A stretch of 21,413 nucleotides of DNA from CALZKI01 sp045124055 (lineage in GTDB: Bacteria; Bacillota; Clostridia; Lachnospirales; Lachnospiraceae): positions 1 through 21,413 of the forward strand of contig JBGVKZ010000040.1 of NCBI GenBank assembly GCA_045124055.1, written 5' to 3'. This document shows positions 1-6,853 of this stretch, piece by piece. The position numbers were made by a program, and so were the translations under genes. The notes under the pieces are model-generated. The model did no database searches. It saw nothing but the letters and a program-made list of their open reading frames with translations, and was not told the origin of the DNA. How positions within the stretch are numbered: position 1 is the first letter of the stretch; every line of letters starts with the position of its first letter.

Positions 1-252
1 GAAAAAAGTGTTCGTACTTATGATGATGAACAAATTTTAGATTTGCTAAGAAGAACACAAGAGCTGGAAAAACAAAAAAATTTGTTATATGGAATTATAC
101 TTATTGTAATGGGTATTGCATTACAGGCTCTTTCATATGCATTTGGGGGTTCGAATTTTAAAGATTTTATTTCGGGCTTACTATTGGGATTGTCAATTGC
201 AGAAATGCTGGTTGGAGTTTATGTTGTTGGAAAATCATTGGCAGGAAAATAA
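1..252 (+). CDS. 3' end of a small two-helix membrane protein (partial)
   Basis: The reading frame is open from the first base of the window, so the gene starts upstream and only its last 83 codons are seen. A TTG at 43 could serve as a start, but it has no convincing ribosome binding site and the frame continues in coding style before it. The visible protein has a charged, probably helical stretch (about residues 1-28) and two hydrophobic segments (about 30-50 and 57-80) joined by a short Gly/Ser/Asn/Lys loop, and ends in Ala-Gly-Lys. I do not recognise the family. The layout would fit a regulator or small protein whose C-terminus is a two-helix membrane hairpin, but no function can be given. 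A terminator follows about 75 bp downstream. Confidence 0.6.
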   Translation, partial: EKSVRTYDDEQILDLLRRTQELEKQKNLLYGIILIVMGIALQALSYAFGGSNFKDFISGLLLGLSIAEMLVGVYVVGKSLAGK

Positions 253-328
253 CTTTCCGTAATACGTTTTATTGATGTAGATTAAAATTTACATTATGAA
301 ATAATTCGATGTCTTATTCGTTAAAATT

Positions 329-366
329 GTGGAAGTATCGTAAATTCGGTATTTCCACTTTTTTTT
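329..366 (+). terminator. Rho-independent terminator
   Basis: A 12-bp stem (329-340 with 347-358, two G-U wobbles) encloses a 6-base loop and is followed by an uninterrupted run of T (359-366). It lies downstream of the truncated membrane protein gene and ends that transcript. Confidence 0.85.
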
Positions 367-454
367 GTCTAAACTTTTTGAATAAGAATAAGGAGTAAAA
401 GTTTAATCTATTTGATTGATGGAATATTTAGGAAGAGTGTAGTATAATAGAATT

Positions 455-702
455 ATGAGTTTGTTAATTTAGATTATGATGTAGAAAAAGTTATTGAAGA
501 TTTACGTTCTTATGGATTGAGTAAAAAAGCACCTGCATGGTGTAGGGTGTCAGAAAATTTGTTGAGAACAGGTGAGATATCGCATGGAACCGTTTTGGCA
601 AAAGCAATGTCTTTGTGTGCACAGAAGAATGGAGAATGTAATTGGCCTAATGTGCCAGAAGAATGTTGGAATTTGGCGGTAAGTGAAATGATTGACAAAT
701 AA
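455..702 (+). pseudogene. Short reading frame with a disrupted start
   Basis: From 451 to the TAA at 700-702 one frame is open and codes for a composed-looking protein of about 80 residues, with three Cys, two Trp in Cys/Trp contexts and a Leu-rich middle. It has no ATG. An ATG at 455 lies in another frame and stops after five codons; one extra base near 461-462 would join it to the long frame. The only in-frame alternative start is TTG 517, which would give 61 residues but lacks a good ribosome binding site. A TATAAT box (443-448) lies just upstream. I read it as a small gene broken by a 1-base deletion. A short TTG-started gene or a chance frame remain possible. The family is not recognised. 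Confidence 0.35.
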
Positions 703-720
703 ATACAAAGATATTATATC
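692..720 (+). promoter_or_regulatory. Possible promoter for the nucleoside phosphorylase gene
   Basis: A perfect TTGACA (692-697) is followed after 17 bp by TATATC (715-720), a weak -10 element; TATTAT at 712-717 is a better match but only 14 bp away. Transcription would begin near 727, inside the ribosome binding site of the ATG at 733, so this promoter makes more sense if translation begins at ATG 751. The element also overlaps the end of the preceding reading frame, so it may be chance. Confidence 0.25.
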
Positions 721-732
721 GAAGGGAGAAAA

Positions 733-1467
733 ATGGTGAGAGAGCGAGTAATGACAGACCCGAAAAAATTGGTAAGAATCGAACTAAAAAAAGCGGGGTT
801 TGATATAGATTCTATGCAAGTTCCTAAAAGGGTATATTTGTTAGCAGATGATATTTATGATGCAATGATTAAAAAAGAATGCGGTGAATACAAATATCCT
901 CTAGGTGGTTCGTTGTATGTTTTAAAAAATAATTCGCAAGTTGGTTTTGTTAAAGGTGCAATGTGTTCTCCTGGAATTGCTACACAAGCTGAAGACTTAG
1001 TGGCTGGCGGAGTCAAGGAGTTTATTCATATCGGTTTGGCTGGAGGAATCAGTCAAGACCTGAGCATTGGCGATATTGTTCTTACAAATGGGGCGTATAA
1101 TGACACCGCAGTAGCAAGACTATATGGTTACGATTGTGATTTTCTTGAGACAACGCCGTCATTAACGGATGAAATGGAACAAATGTTAAAAGAAAAAGAA
1201 ATTCATACAAATAGGGGTAAACACTGGACAACAGACGCAGGATATCACGAAACTTGGGAGCAAGTTCTTGATTATCGCTCCAAAGGAGCTTTATGTGTAG
1301 AGATGGAAGGGGTTGGATTATTTACGATTGCACGATATAGAGGCTGTTTGGCTTCTGCAATCTATATTATTACTGATGTTATTTCGGAAGATGGATGGCA
1401 TTTAGGCTGGGAAGATGACAAAATTGATGAAGTGATTGCCAAAATTATAGATGTAATAGCAGGCTAG
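733..1467 (+). CDS. Nucleoside phosphorylase family protein (PNP/UDP superfamily)
   Basis: Members of this superfamily cleave the glycosidic bond of purine or pyrimidine nucleosides with phosphate, or with water in the nucleosidases, in cytosolic salvage. Visible hallmarks in the 244-residue protein are the HIGLAGG phosphate/ribose-site loop (99-105), GDIV and the following loop (113-125), the CVEMEGVGL segment (188-196) whose Met-Glu contacts ribose, and the late acidic residue in ITDV (213-216). Length fits uridine phosphorylase-like proteins. Substrate cannot be told from sequence. ATG 733 has GGGAG four bases upstream, which is close; ATG 751 with GAGAG about ten bases upstream is an alternative and would remove six residues. 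It heads a same-strand run with the acetyltransferase genes, but nothing links their functions directly. Confidence 0.85.
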   Translation: MVRERVMTDPKKLVRIELKKAGFDIDSMQVPKRVYLLADDIYDAMIKKECGEYKYPLGGSLYVLKNNSQVGFVKGAMCSPGIATQAEDLVAGGVKEFIHIGLAGGISQDLSIGDIVLTNGAYNDTAVARLYGYDCDFLETTPSLTDEMEQMLKEKEIHTNRGKHWTTDAGYHETWEQVLDYRSKGALCVEMEGVGLFTIARYRGCLASAIYIITDVISEDGWHLGWEDDKIDEVIAKIIDVIAG

Positions 1468-1516
1468 GGGAGAAATATGTAACGTAGGGAACAGAAAAAT
1501 AGGCGGGAGTATTCAA

Positions 1517-2419
1517 ATGGAGTATAAATTAGTAAAACAGGTAAAAGACGATGAAATTCTCAGAAAGTCATTTAATGAATTGACTCAGCAGACATTTGGT
1601 TTTGATTTTGAGGATTGGTATCAAAGGGGACATTGGCAGGATATGTATATTCCATATGTGCTTATTGATGGGGACAAGGTTGTTTCCAATGTGTCTGTGA
1701 ACTTGATACAGTTTGATGTAAAAGGCGAACAGAAAAAATACATTCAGCTTGGAACTGTTATGACCAACGAGGCATATCGTGGATGTGGACTTAACCGAAA
1801 GATTATGGAACTCATTATGGCAGAGTATCAGGGCAAGGTTGATGGTATATATCTGTTTGGTAATGATGAGGTATTGGAGTACTATCCAAAATTTGGATTT
1901 ATACCGTCCAAGGAATATGAATATTATATGCCTTGTGACAATATGGAAAATATAAAGGCATATGACATTCAAAAAATGGATATGAAAGATGAGACCTGGT
2001 CTGAGAAACTTTATGATATTATCAGAAAATACTCAGATAATATAGAAAATAAGGATAATGAAAATGATGCTTTATATATGAGTGAAAACCTAGGACTCTA
2101 TCAGTTTTGGCTCTTTGCCGGATTTGGAGAAAATGTTTACTATTTGTCAGAGATTGGAGCATATATAATAGCAGAAGTTGATGGAAAAATTCTTCGCATT
2201 CATCAAATTTTCGGCAGAGAAAAAGTGGATATCAGGCGTTTTGCCAAAAACTTCGTGGATAACATTGAAGAAGTGGCATTTTCTTATACTCCATATCATA
2301 CAGAAAATCTTCTTGTAAGAGAGCATAATGAGGAGGATTCAACCCTGTTTATTTTCGGGGAAGACTTACAAAGAATCGAACGCGACAAGATGATTTTCCC
2401 GGTTATGTCTCACGCATAA
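1517..2419 (+). CDS. GNAT family N-acetyltransferase, long form
   Basis: A 300-residue protein with one GNAT domain in its N-terminal half. The acetyl-CoA site (motif A) lies at about 77-98, with beta-4 QLGTVMTN and the pyrophosphate loop YRGCGLNRK. The GFDFEDWY segment (28-35) and the YYPKFGF segment (122-128) are typical of the Clostridial acetyltransferases that carry an extra C-terminal domain of about 150 residues, as here. The acceptor could be an amine on a small molecule or a protein; it cannot be inferred. GGGAG at 1504-1508 lies 8 bases before the ATG, a good start. It lies 49 bp after the phosphorylase gene and 16 bp before the zinc-ribbon protein, so co-transcription is likely. 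Confidence 0.85.
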   Translation: MEYKLVKQVKDDEILRKSFNELTQQTFGFDFEDWYQRGHWQDMYIPYVLIDGDKVVSNVSVNLIQFDVKGEQKKYIQLGTVMTNEAYRGCGLNRKIMELIMAEYQGKVDGIYLFGNDEVLEYYPKFGFIPSKEYEYYMPCDNMENIKAYDIQKMDMKDETWSEKLYDIIRKYSDNIENKDNENDALYMSENLGLYQFWLFAGFGENVYYLSEIGAYIIAEVDGKILRIHQIFGREKVDIRRFAKNFVDNIEEVAFSYTPYHTENLLVREHNEEDSTLFIFGEDLQRIERDKMIFPVMSHA

Positions 2420-2435
2420 ATTAGAGGAGAATAAA

Positions 2436-3623
2436 ATGTACATAAAAAATAGAGTAGTCAAAGTTTTAAAAATTAAAAATGTGATTTTTACGATTGCCGG
2501 AATATTTAATCTTATAATGTCCATTTCAGTTATGGCCTCATTAATTTCTTATTATAGGGACCAACTGGAAACTGTTTTATATGCGAAAGCAACCCCAGAT
2601 ACGATTTTATGGTTTATCATAGCTGTCATTCTTTTATTTTTTGCAGGAATTTCAAGACGTTGGATAGGAGATGCCAATTTTTATTCCAGTTATTTTGAAG
2701 GTAATTTAGATGGTTACATACAATATAGTGAATTGGCATTAGTTACAGGAAAAAGTGAAATTGCGACAAAAATGCAATTAAATTTATTCCGCATCATATA
2801 TATGAAAGGTTTTGAATTACTTGTCGTAAATAATGAAGAACAGGTTGTTCTGAATAGTAAAATATGTACATGTCAATGTAAAAACTGTGGTGCATTGATG
2901 GAAAAAAGAATGTATTTTACAGGAGTTTGTGCTTATTGTGGAAGTTCGGACTTATTTGCGAGAGTTGTGGCAGATAACAGATTTTATAGTATCTCAAATA
3001 ATATGTCCTATGGATTCAACAGACCTGGATTTTATACGACAAAAGGTATTCATTTTAAGAAATTAGGTTTCGCCATTCTTTTGGGCTTAGGTTTAACCGT
3101 AGTAGTGGTGGGAATGATTGCCTGTATGGATAGCATCAGTAACTATAATAATGAAGAATACTTGAGAAAGGTGCTATTATCTGGCAAAGGTGGTTCTTCT
3201 TTTGCGTTAATCAAAGCAGATATAATGGATAGTATTATTTTGTGGGCAGTGATTGTTTTGGCATTTATACCGGTGGTTTACCAACGATATACGAAAACGA
3301 AATATATCTATGCGGCATATAACTGCTCGCATTCCTTCTCCCTATGTTCAACACCATTTGTAAATGTTGAAAATCTAATTATGATAAAAAATAGTATCAA
3401 TAAAAAGAGAAAAATGAAATCCATAAGGGGTGCATTACGTCGCCGTTATTTAATAAATTGTACTTTGGAAAAGCACGAAGGTGTATTAAAAGTAGCTCTT
3501 GCAAAGCAAATAGTCAAGGATACTTGTCCGTTTTGTGCCGGTGCGATTACTGGAGCTGTTGATGAAAATTATAGATGTCGATATTGCGGTAATATAATTA
3601 TGGGAGTTATTTGCAAAAAATAG
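2436..3623 (+). CDS. Membrane protein with two zinc-ribbon motifs, unknown function
   Basis: I do not recognise this 395-residue protein. It has four likely membrane helices (about 15-40, 56-73, 210-230 and 267-283). Between helices 2 and 3 is a cytosolic-type zinc ribbon (CKNC at 148-151 with CAYC at 165-168, and extra Cys at 144 and 146). At the extreme C-terminus is a second ribbon (CPFC at 364-367 with CRYC at 381-384). A basic patch (about 323-338) precedes the second ribbon. Both ribbons should face the same side if the helices form two hairpins. A strong AGAGGAG ribosome binding site precedes the ATG. Zinc ribbons often bind nucleic acid or protein partners, so a regulatory or scaffold role is possible, but this is inference. 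Confidence 0.75.
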   Translation: MYIKNRVVKVLKIKNVIFTIAGIFNLIMSISVMASLISYYRDQLETVLYAKATPDTILWFIIAVILLFFAGISRRWIGDANFYSSYFEGNLDGYIQYSELALVTGKSEIATKMQLNLFRIIYMKGFELLVVNNEEQVVLNSKICTCQCKNCGALMEKRMYFTGVCAYCGSSDLFARVVADNRFYSISNNMSYGFNRPGFYTTKGIHFKKLGFAILLGLGLTVVVVGMIACMDSISNYNNEEYLRKVLLSGKGGSSFALIKADIMDSIILWAVIVLAFIPVVYQRYTKTKYIYAAYNCSHSFSLCSTPFVNVENLIMIKNSINKKRKMKSIRGALRRRYLINCTLEKHEGVLKVALAKQIVKDTCPFCAGAITGAVDENYRCRYCGNIIMGVICKK

Positions 3624-3694
3624 TCAGTTATCCATAGTATCCGTAGAATTGATTTTGGGACGTAGTAACAGCATAATAAAAGAGGAGATATCCT

Positions 3695-4138
3695 ATGATA
3701 GAGCTAATGAACATAGAGCATAAAGAAAGCGTTTTGGAGATGATGCGTGTTTTTTATGCATCGCCAGCCGTTTTAAGTAATGGTTCAGAAGAAATATTTC
3801 ATAATGATATAGAAAATTGCATAAATGATTGCCCATATTTAGAAGGCTATGTTTTCAAAAATGGTGAGGAAATTCAAGGTTATTCAATGATTGCAAAGAG
3901 TTTTTCCACCGAATTTGGAATGCCCTGCATTTGGATTGAAGATTTATATATTAAGCCAGAGTATCGCGGGCAAGGTATTGGTGGGCAGTTTTTTGCATAT
4001 ATCGAAGAAAAATACCCAAATGTGATTATGCGTCTCGAAGCGGAAGAAGAAAATGAAAGAGCCATTTCTGTATATAAAAGATGTGGTTATGAAGTTTTAC
4101 CTTATTTAGAGATGAAAAAGATAAATAAAAAGAAGTAG
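3695..4138 (+). CDS. GNAT family N-acetyltransferase, RimI-like length
   Basis: A compact 147-residue single-domain acetyltransferase. Motif A is clear at about 83-101: beta strand DLYIKPEY followed by the CoA pyrophosphate loop RGQGIGGQ. The C-terminal NERAISVYKRCGYE segment (120-133) is the usual motif B with the conserved Tyr. These enzymes transfer acetyl from acetyl-CoA to an amine; the acceptor here is unknown. AGAGGAG lies 7-9 bases before the ATG. It is 71 bp downstream of the zinc-ribbon protein gene and is the last gene before a strong terminator. Confidence 0.88.
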   Translation: MIELMNIEHKESVLEMMRVFYASPAVLSNGSEEIFHNDIENCINDCPYLEGYVFKNGEEIQGYSMIAKSFSTEFGMPCIWIEDLYIKPEYRGQGIGGQFFAYIEEKYPNVIMRLEAEEENERAISVYKRCGYEVLPYLEMKKINKKK

Positions 4139-4141
4139 TTT

Positions 4142-4176
4142 AAACTGTGTTACTTATCGGGTAACACAGTTTTTTT
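4142..4176 (+). terminator. Strong rho-independent terminator
   Basis: A perfect 12-bp stem (4142-4153 with 4161-4172) and 7-base loop run into a T tract through 4176. It begins three bases after the acetyltransferase stop codon and separates that gene from the LytTR operon. Confidence 0.92.
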
Positions 4177-4209
4177 GTGCCACTTAAAAGGAAAAAAGTG
4201 TCACTTGAA
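4177..4209 (+). promoter_or_regulatory. Putative LytTR operator: two direct repeats 21 bp apart
   Basis: GTGCCACTTAAAA at 4177-4189 and GTGTCACTTGAA at 4198-4209 share GTGNCACTT and are offset by exactly 21 bp, two helical turns. LytTR-domain regulators such as AgrA and ComE are known to bind paired 9-bp direct repeats with this spacing. The next gene encodes a LytTR protein, so autoregulation is the natural inference. The repeats end about 10 bp before the proposed -35 element. Confidence 0.6.
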
Positions 4210-4219
4210 TCTGATGGAA

Positions 4220-4248
4220 TTGTGTTGAATAAAAAGTGTTGCTACAAT
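4220..4248 (+). promoter_or_regulatory. Candidate promoter of the LytTR/ABC operon
   Basis: TACAAT at 4243-4248 is a good -10 box. At 17 bp spacing the -35 position reads TTGTGT (4220-4225), a poor match, as is common for promoters that need an activator. A start near 4255 would leave a leader of about 27 bases with the AAGGAG ribosome binding site of the LytTR gene. Confidence 0.45.
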
Positions 4249-4281
4249 GTATATATCACAAAAAAAATAAGGAGAAAGTAA

Positions 4282-4734
4282 ATGAAATACACCATTACAA
4301 AGATAAAAGATGGGGAAGACGAATTAATATTGAAATATCAATGCATCACACCGGAAGTGGAACGCCTTATGAAATTTATAAGCGGTAAGCAGATACGATT
4401 GCTGGGGTATAACGAAAAAAATAAAGTCCTTTTGGAGCATAATTCAATTTTGTATATAGAAAGTGTAGATGGAAAGGTATTTGCATACACGGATGATGAG
4501 GTTTATAGGCTTGACTACATTTTAAGTCAGGTGGAACAAATTTTAGCGGATATTAATTTTTTTCGGTGCAGCAAAGCGATGATAATCAATATTGATAAAG
4601 TGAAAATTTTAAAGAGTTTACCTTCCAACCGAATTGATGCAACTATGTGTAATGGTGAACACGTTATGATTAGCAGAACCTACGCGTCTAATTTTAGAAA
4701 AAGATTGAGAGGAGAAGATTGCGATGAGTCATAA
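4282..4734 (+). CDS. LytTR family DNA-binding regulator
   Basis: A 150-residue transcription regulator. The LytTR DNA-binding domain spans about residues 48-145, with recognisable strands VLLEHNSILYIES, GKVFAYT, FFRCSKAMIINI and VMISRTYASNFRKRL. There is no receiver domain; the first 45 residues form a short N-terminal region typical of the stand-alone LytTR proteins encoded next to DUF3021 genes. These proteins commonly control their own operon and the attached transporter. The ATG has AAGGAG 7 bases upstream. The gene overlaps the DUF3021 gene by 11 bp, implying coupled translation. Paired direct repeats upstream are the probable binding site. Since no phosphorylation domain exists, its signal probably comes through the DUF3021 membrane partner (inference). 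Confidence 0.88.
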   Translation: MKYTITKIKDGEDELILKYQCITPEVERLMKFISGKQIRLLGYNEKNKVLLEHNSILYIESVDGKVFAYTDDEVYRLDYILSQVEQILADINFFRCSKAMIINIDKVKILKSLPSNRIDATMCNGEHVMISRTYASNFRKRLRGEDCDES

Positions 4735-5194
4735 GAATACAAAAACAACCACCTTTTATGAGCGTTATATAAGGGAGGAGATAGGAGTCGAGTTTAAAGC
4801 ATGCCTTTATTTTTTCTGCATTTTATTTTTCTATTCTGTGTATAGAGTGATAGAAGGTAGCTTACAAGCCAGTATCGTGCATATGGTCGAAATGATTTTA
4901 CTTACCTATGCTATGGGATATATTCAACTATACCTTTTCTCAAATTTTGACGAGGGGGAGACCTTGGGAATTAAAGAGATATTTTATACGATGATTTGCA
5001 CAGGAATTTATACTTTAGTTTCTTATTTGGGAAAATGGTTTGACAGAAGTCTCACAGCTACCATTTGTTTTGCTTTTTATATGATATTTGCCTATGTGTG
5101 TGCATTTTTAGTATATAAAGCGAAACGTAGTATTGATGAAAAAATATTAAATGAAGAATTGAAAGCTTTTCAGGAAAGGAGAAATCAAAAATGA
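4724..5194 (+). CDS. DUF3021 family membrane protein
   Basis: A 156-residue integral membrane protein with four helices (about 24-43, 50-72, 85-104 and 110-131) and a charged cytosolic tail. Length, topology and position directly after a stand-alone LytTR gene are the family's signature. DUF3021 proteins have no well-defined biochemical role; the constant pairing suggests that they control or sense for the LytTR regulator. GGAG at 4711-4714 sits 9 bases before the ATG, inside the LytTR coding sequence. The stop codon overlaps the ATG of the ABC ATPase gene (ATGA), another sign of coupled translation. Confidence 0.85.
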   Translation: MSHKNTKTTTFYERYIREEIGVEFKACLYFFCILFFYSVYRVIEGSLQASIVHMVEMILLTYAMGYIQLYLFSNFDEGETLGIKEIFYTMICTGIYTLVSYLGKWFDRSLTATICFAFYMIFAYVCAFLVYKAKRSIDEKILNEELKAFQERRNQK

Positions 5195-6015
5195 ATTATG
5201 CAATAGAAATTAAACATCTGAAAAAAAATTACGGGAAAAACAGAGGAGTTTCGGACATCAGTTTTTCAGTGAAGGAAGGAGATATTTTTGGATTTCTTGG
5301 ACCCAATGGAGCAGGAAAATCCACTACCATTCGGTCTATGCTTGGTTTTATACAGTATGAAAGTGGAGATATTAAAATCTTTGGAAAAGATGTGAAAGAA
5401 CAGAAGGAAGAAATTTTAAAAAATATTGGATATATGCCTTCAGAAGCGATGTTTTATCCGGATATGAAAGTGAAAGATGTAATCAAAATGGCAGCAGACA
5501 TTCGAAAGGTTGAATGTAAAGAAGAAGCAAAAAAACTGTGTGAACGATTACAAGTTGATGTGGAAAAGAAGATTAGTGAATTATCTCTTGGAAATCGTAA
5601 AAAGGTCAGTATTGTATGTGCTATGCAGCATAAACCTAGGTTATTTGTGTTTGACGAGCCAACCAGTGGTTTAGACCCATTGATGCAGACGGAATTTTTC
5701 GAACTGATTAAGGAATATGTAGAAGCTGGTGCTACGTGTATGCTTTCCACACATATTCTTTCTGAAATAAAACAGTACTGCAATAACGTTGCAATTATGA
5801 AAGAAGGAAAAATTCAATGTGTAGATTCGGTTTCAAATCTGACGAAAACAAGTGCCAAAAGAATTAAAGTTGTTAAAGATAATCAGTATGAGGACTATAT
5901 TTTTGAAGGCAATTTGAATGATTTATTTCAAGATTTGTCAAATCATAAGGTTACAGATATTTTGATTGAAGAACCATCACTAGATGAAATTTTTATGCAT
6001 TTTTATGAGAAGTAG
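5191..6015 (+). CDS. ABC transporter ATP-binding protein
   Basis: A 274-residue nucleotide-binding subunit for the permease encoded next. Walker A is GPNGAGKST (37-45), the signature is LSLGNRKK (131-138), Walker B is LFVFDEP (151-157) with catalytic Glu 156, the D-loop is SGLD (159-162) and the switch His is in STHIL (His 188). The Q-loop reads MPSE without Gln, and LSLG in place of LSGG is normal for this ABC-2 exporter subgroup. About 70 residues follow the core, as in bacitracin- or lantibiotic-type exporters. It overlaps the DUF3021 gene by 4 bp. The transported compound cannot be read from sequence; peptide antibiotics or lipids are the usual candidates. Confidence 0.93.
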   Translation: MNYAIEIKHLKKNYGKNRGVSDISFSVKEGDIFGFLGPNGAGKSTTIRSMLGFIQYESGDIKIFGKDVKEQKEEILKNIGYMPSEAMFYPDMKVKDVIKMAADIRKVECKEEAKKLCERLQVDVEKKISELSLGNRKKVSIVCAMQHKPRLFVFDEPTSGLDPLMQTEFFELIKEYVEAGATCMLSTHILSEIKQYCNNVAIMKEGKIQCVDSVSNLTKTSAKRIKVVKDNQYEDYIFEGNLNDLFQDLSNHKVTDILIEEPSLDEIFMHFYEK

Positions 6016-6026
6016 AGGAGAAAGAT

Positions 6027-6818
6027 ATGTTTACAATTTATAAACACGAAATGAAAACGAACCTAAAGAGTTTACTTATCTGGTGTCTTAGTGTAAGTGG
6101 TATGGGCTTTATTTGCATTCTACTTTTTTCCAGTGTGAAAGAGAGTATGGTAGGAATGGCGGAGAGTTTTGCATCTATGGGTGCATTTTCTAATGCTTTT
6201 GGAATGAGCCAGTTGAGTATTGCGACCCTGCCTGGTTTTTATGCCACCGAAGTAGGTACAATACATAGTCTTGGAGGTGCTATGTTTGCCGCAATCATCA
6301 GTGCTACAATGTTGTCAAAAGAGGAAGATGGGCATACCAGTGAATTTCTGTTTTCTTTGCCAATTTCCAGATACAAAGTGATTTGTGCAAAGCTTGGTAG
6401 TATATTTACGAATATTATCCTTTTTAATATGCTTGCGGTTGGAATATATTTATTTGGAATTTTTATTTTAAGAGAAGAAATGCCTATGAAGGAATTTTTT
6501 CTATATCACGGAATGCAAATAGTGATGCAGTTAGAAATTGGAACCATTTGTTTTTGTTTCTCTGCATTTATGCGAAAGAATAAATTAGGAATTTCTCTTG
6601 GTATCGTATTAATTTTGTATGTGTATGATTTGATGGCACGAGTTGTTCCGGACTTATCAAGCTATAAGGTACTTAGTCCCTTTTCTTACGGAAATGCGGC
6701 GGATATTCTTAGTACAGGTGAACTTTCCTTGACGGGTATTCTTATAGGCATTATACTTTTAGTTGCCAGCGTATGTGTGGCATACGTGGTGTATGGAAAG
6801 AGAGATTTGGCGTCGTAG
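6027..6818 (+). CDS. ABC-2 type transporter permease
   Basis: A 263-residue membrane subunit, 11 bp after the ATPase gene with AGAGGAG before its ATG. It shows six likely helices: about 17-36, 83-96 (weak), 126-147, 165-181, 188-206 and 233-255. The cytosolic segment LSKEEDGHTSEFLFSLPISR (96-115) is the typical ABC-2 coupling region, with the 'EFLFSLPISR' pattern common in Firmicutes exporters. With the ATPase it should form a homodimeric-permease exporter in the cytoplasmic membrane. Control by the LytTR protein is inferred from the operon. Confidence 0.88.
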   Translation: MFTIYKHEMKTNLKSLLIWCLSVSGMGFICILLFSSVKESMVGMAESFASMGAFSNAFGMSQLSIATLPGFYATEVGTIHSLGGAMFAAIISATMLSKEEDGHTSEFLFSLPISRYKVICAKLGSIFTNIILFNMLAVGIYLFGIFILREEMPMKEFFLYHGMQIVMQLEIGTICFCFSAFMRKNKLGISLGIVLILYVYDLMARVVPDLSSYKVLSPFSYGNAADILSTGELSLTGILIGIILLVASVCVAYVVYGKRDLAS

Positions 6819-6853
6819 AGAGAGATTCTCCTATACAATGGAAAGGAATCATT

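Noticed and set aside
15..45. TTG 43 as the true start of the first membrane protein
   Set aside because: The frame is open to the window edge with plausible coding sequence and there is no ribosome binding site before TTG 43, so the gene is treated as truncated at the window edge.
1568..1972. Minus-strand reading frame of about 134 codons inside the long GNAT gene
   Set aside because: It is a shadow of the GNAT coding sequence, with Ile/His/Asn-rich translation and no ribosome binding site.
3649..3677. TTGATT-17-CATAAT as a promoter for the short acetyltransferase
   Set aside because: The predicted RNA start falls inside the GAGGAG ribosome binding site, leaving no usable leader.
5191..6015. 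LSLGN in place of LSGGQ and a missing Q-loop Gln as a sign of an inactive ATPase
   Set aside because: Both variants are usual in this exporter subgroup, and Walker A, Walker B Glu and the switch His are intact.
6773..6853. N-terminal extension of the acyltransferase from ATG 6773
   Set aside because: It overlaps the permease gene out of frame, has no ribosome binding site, and the family's N-terminus begins right after ATG 6854.
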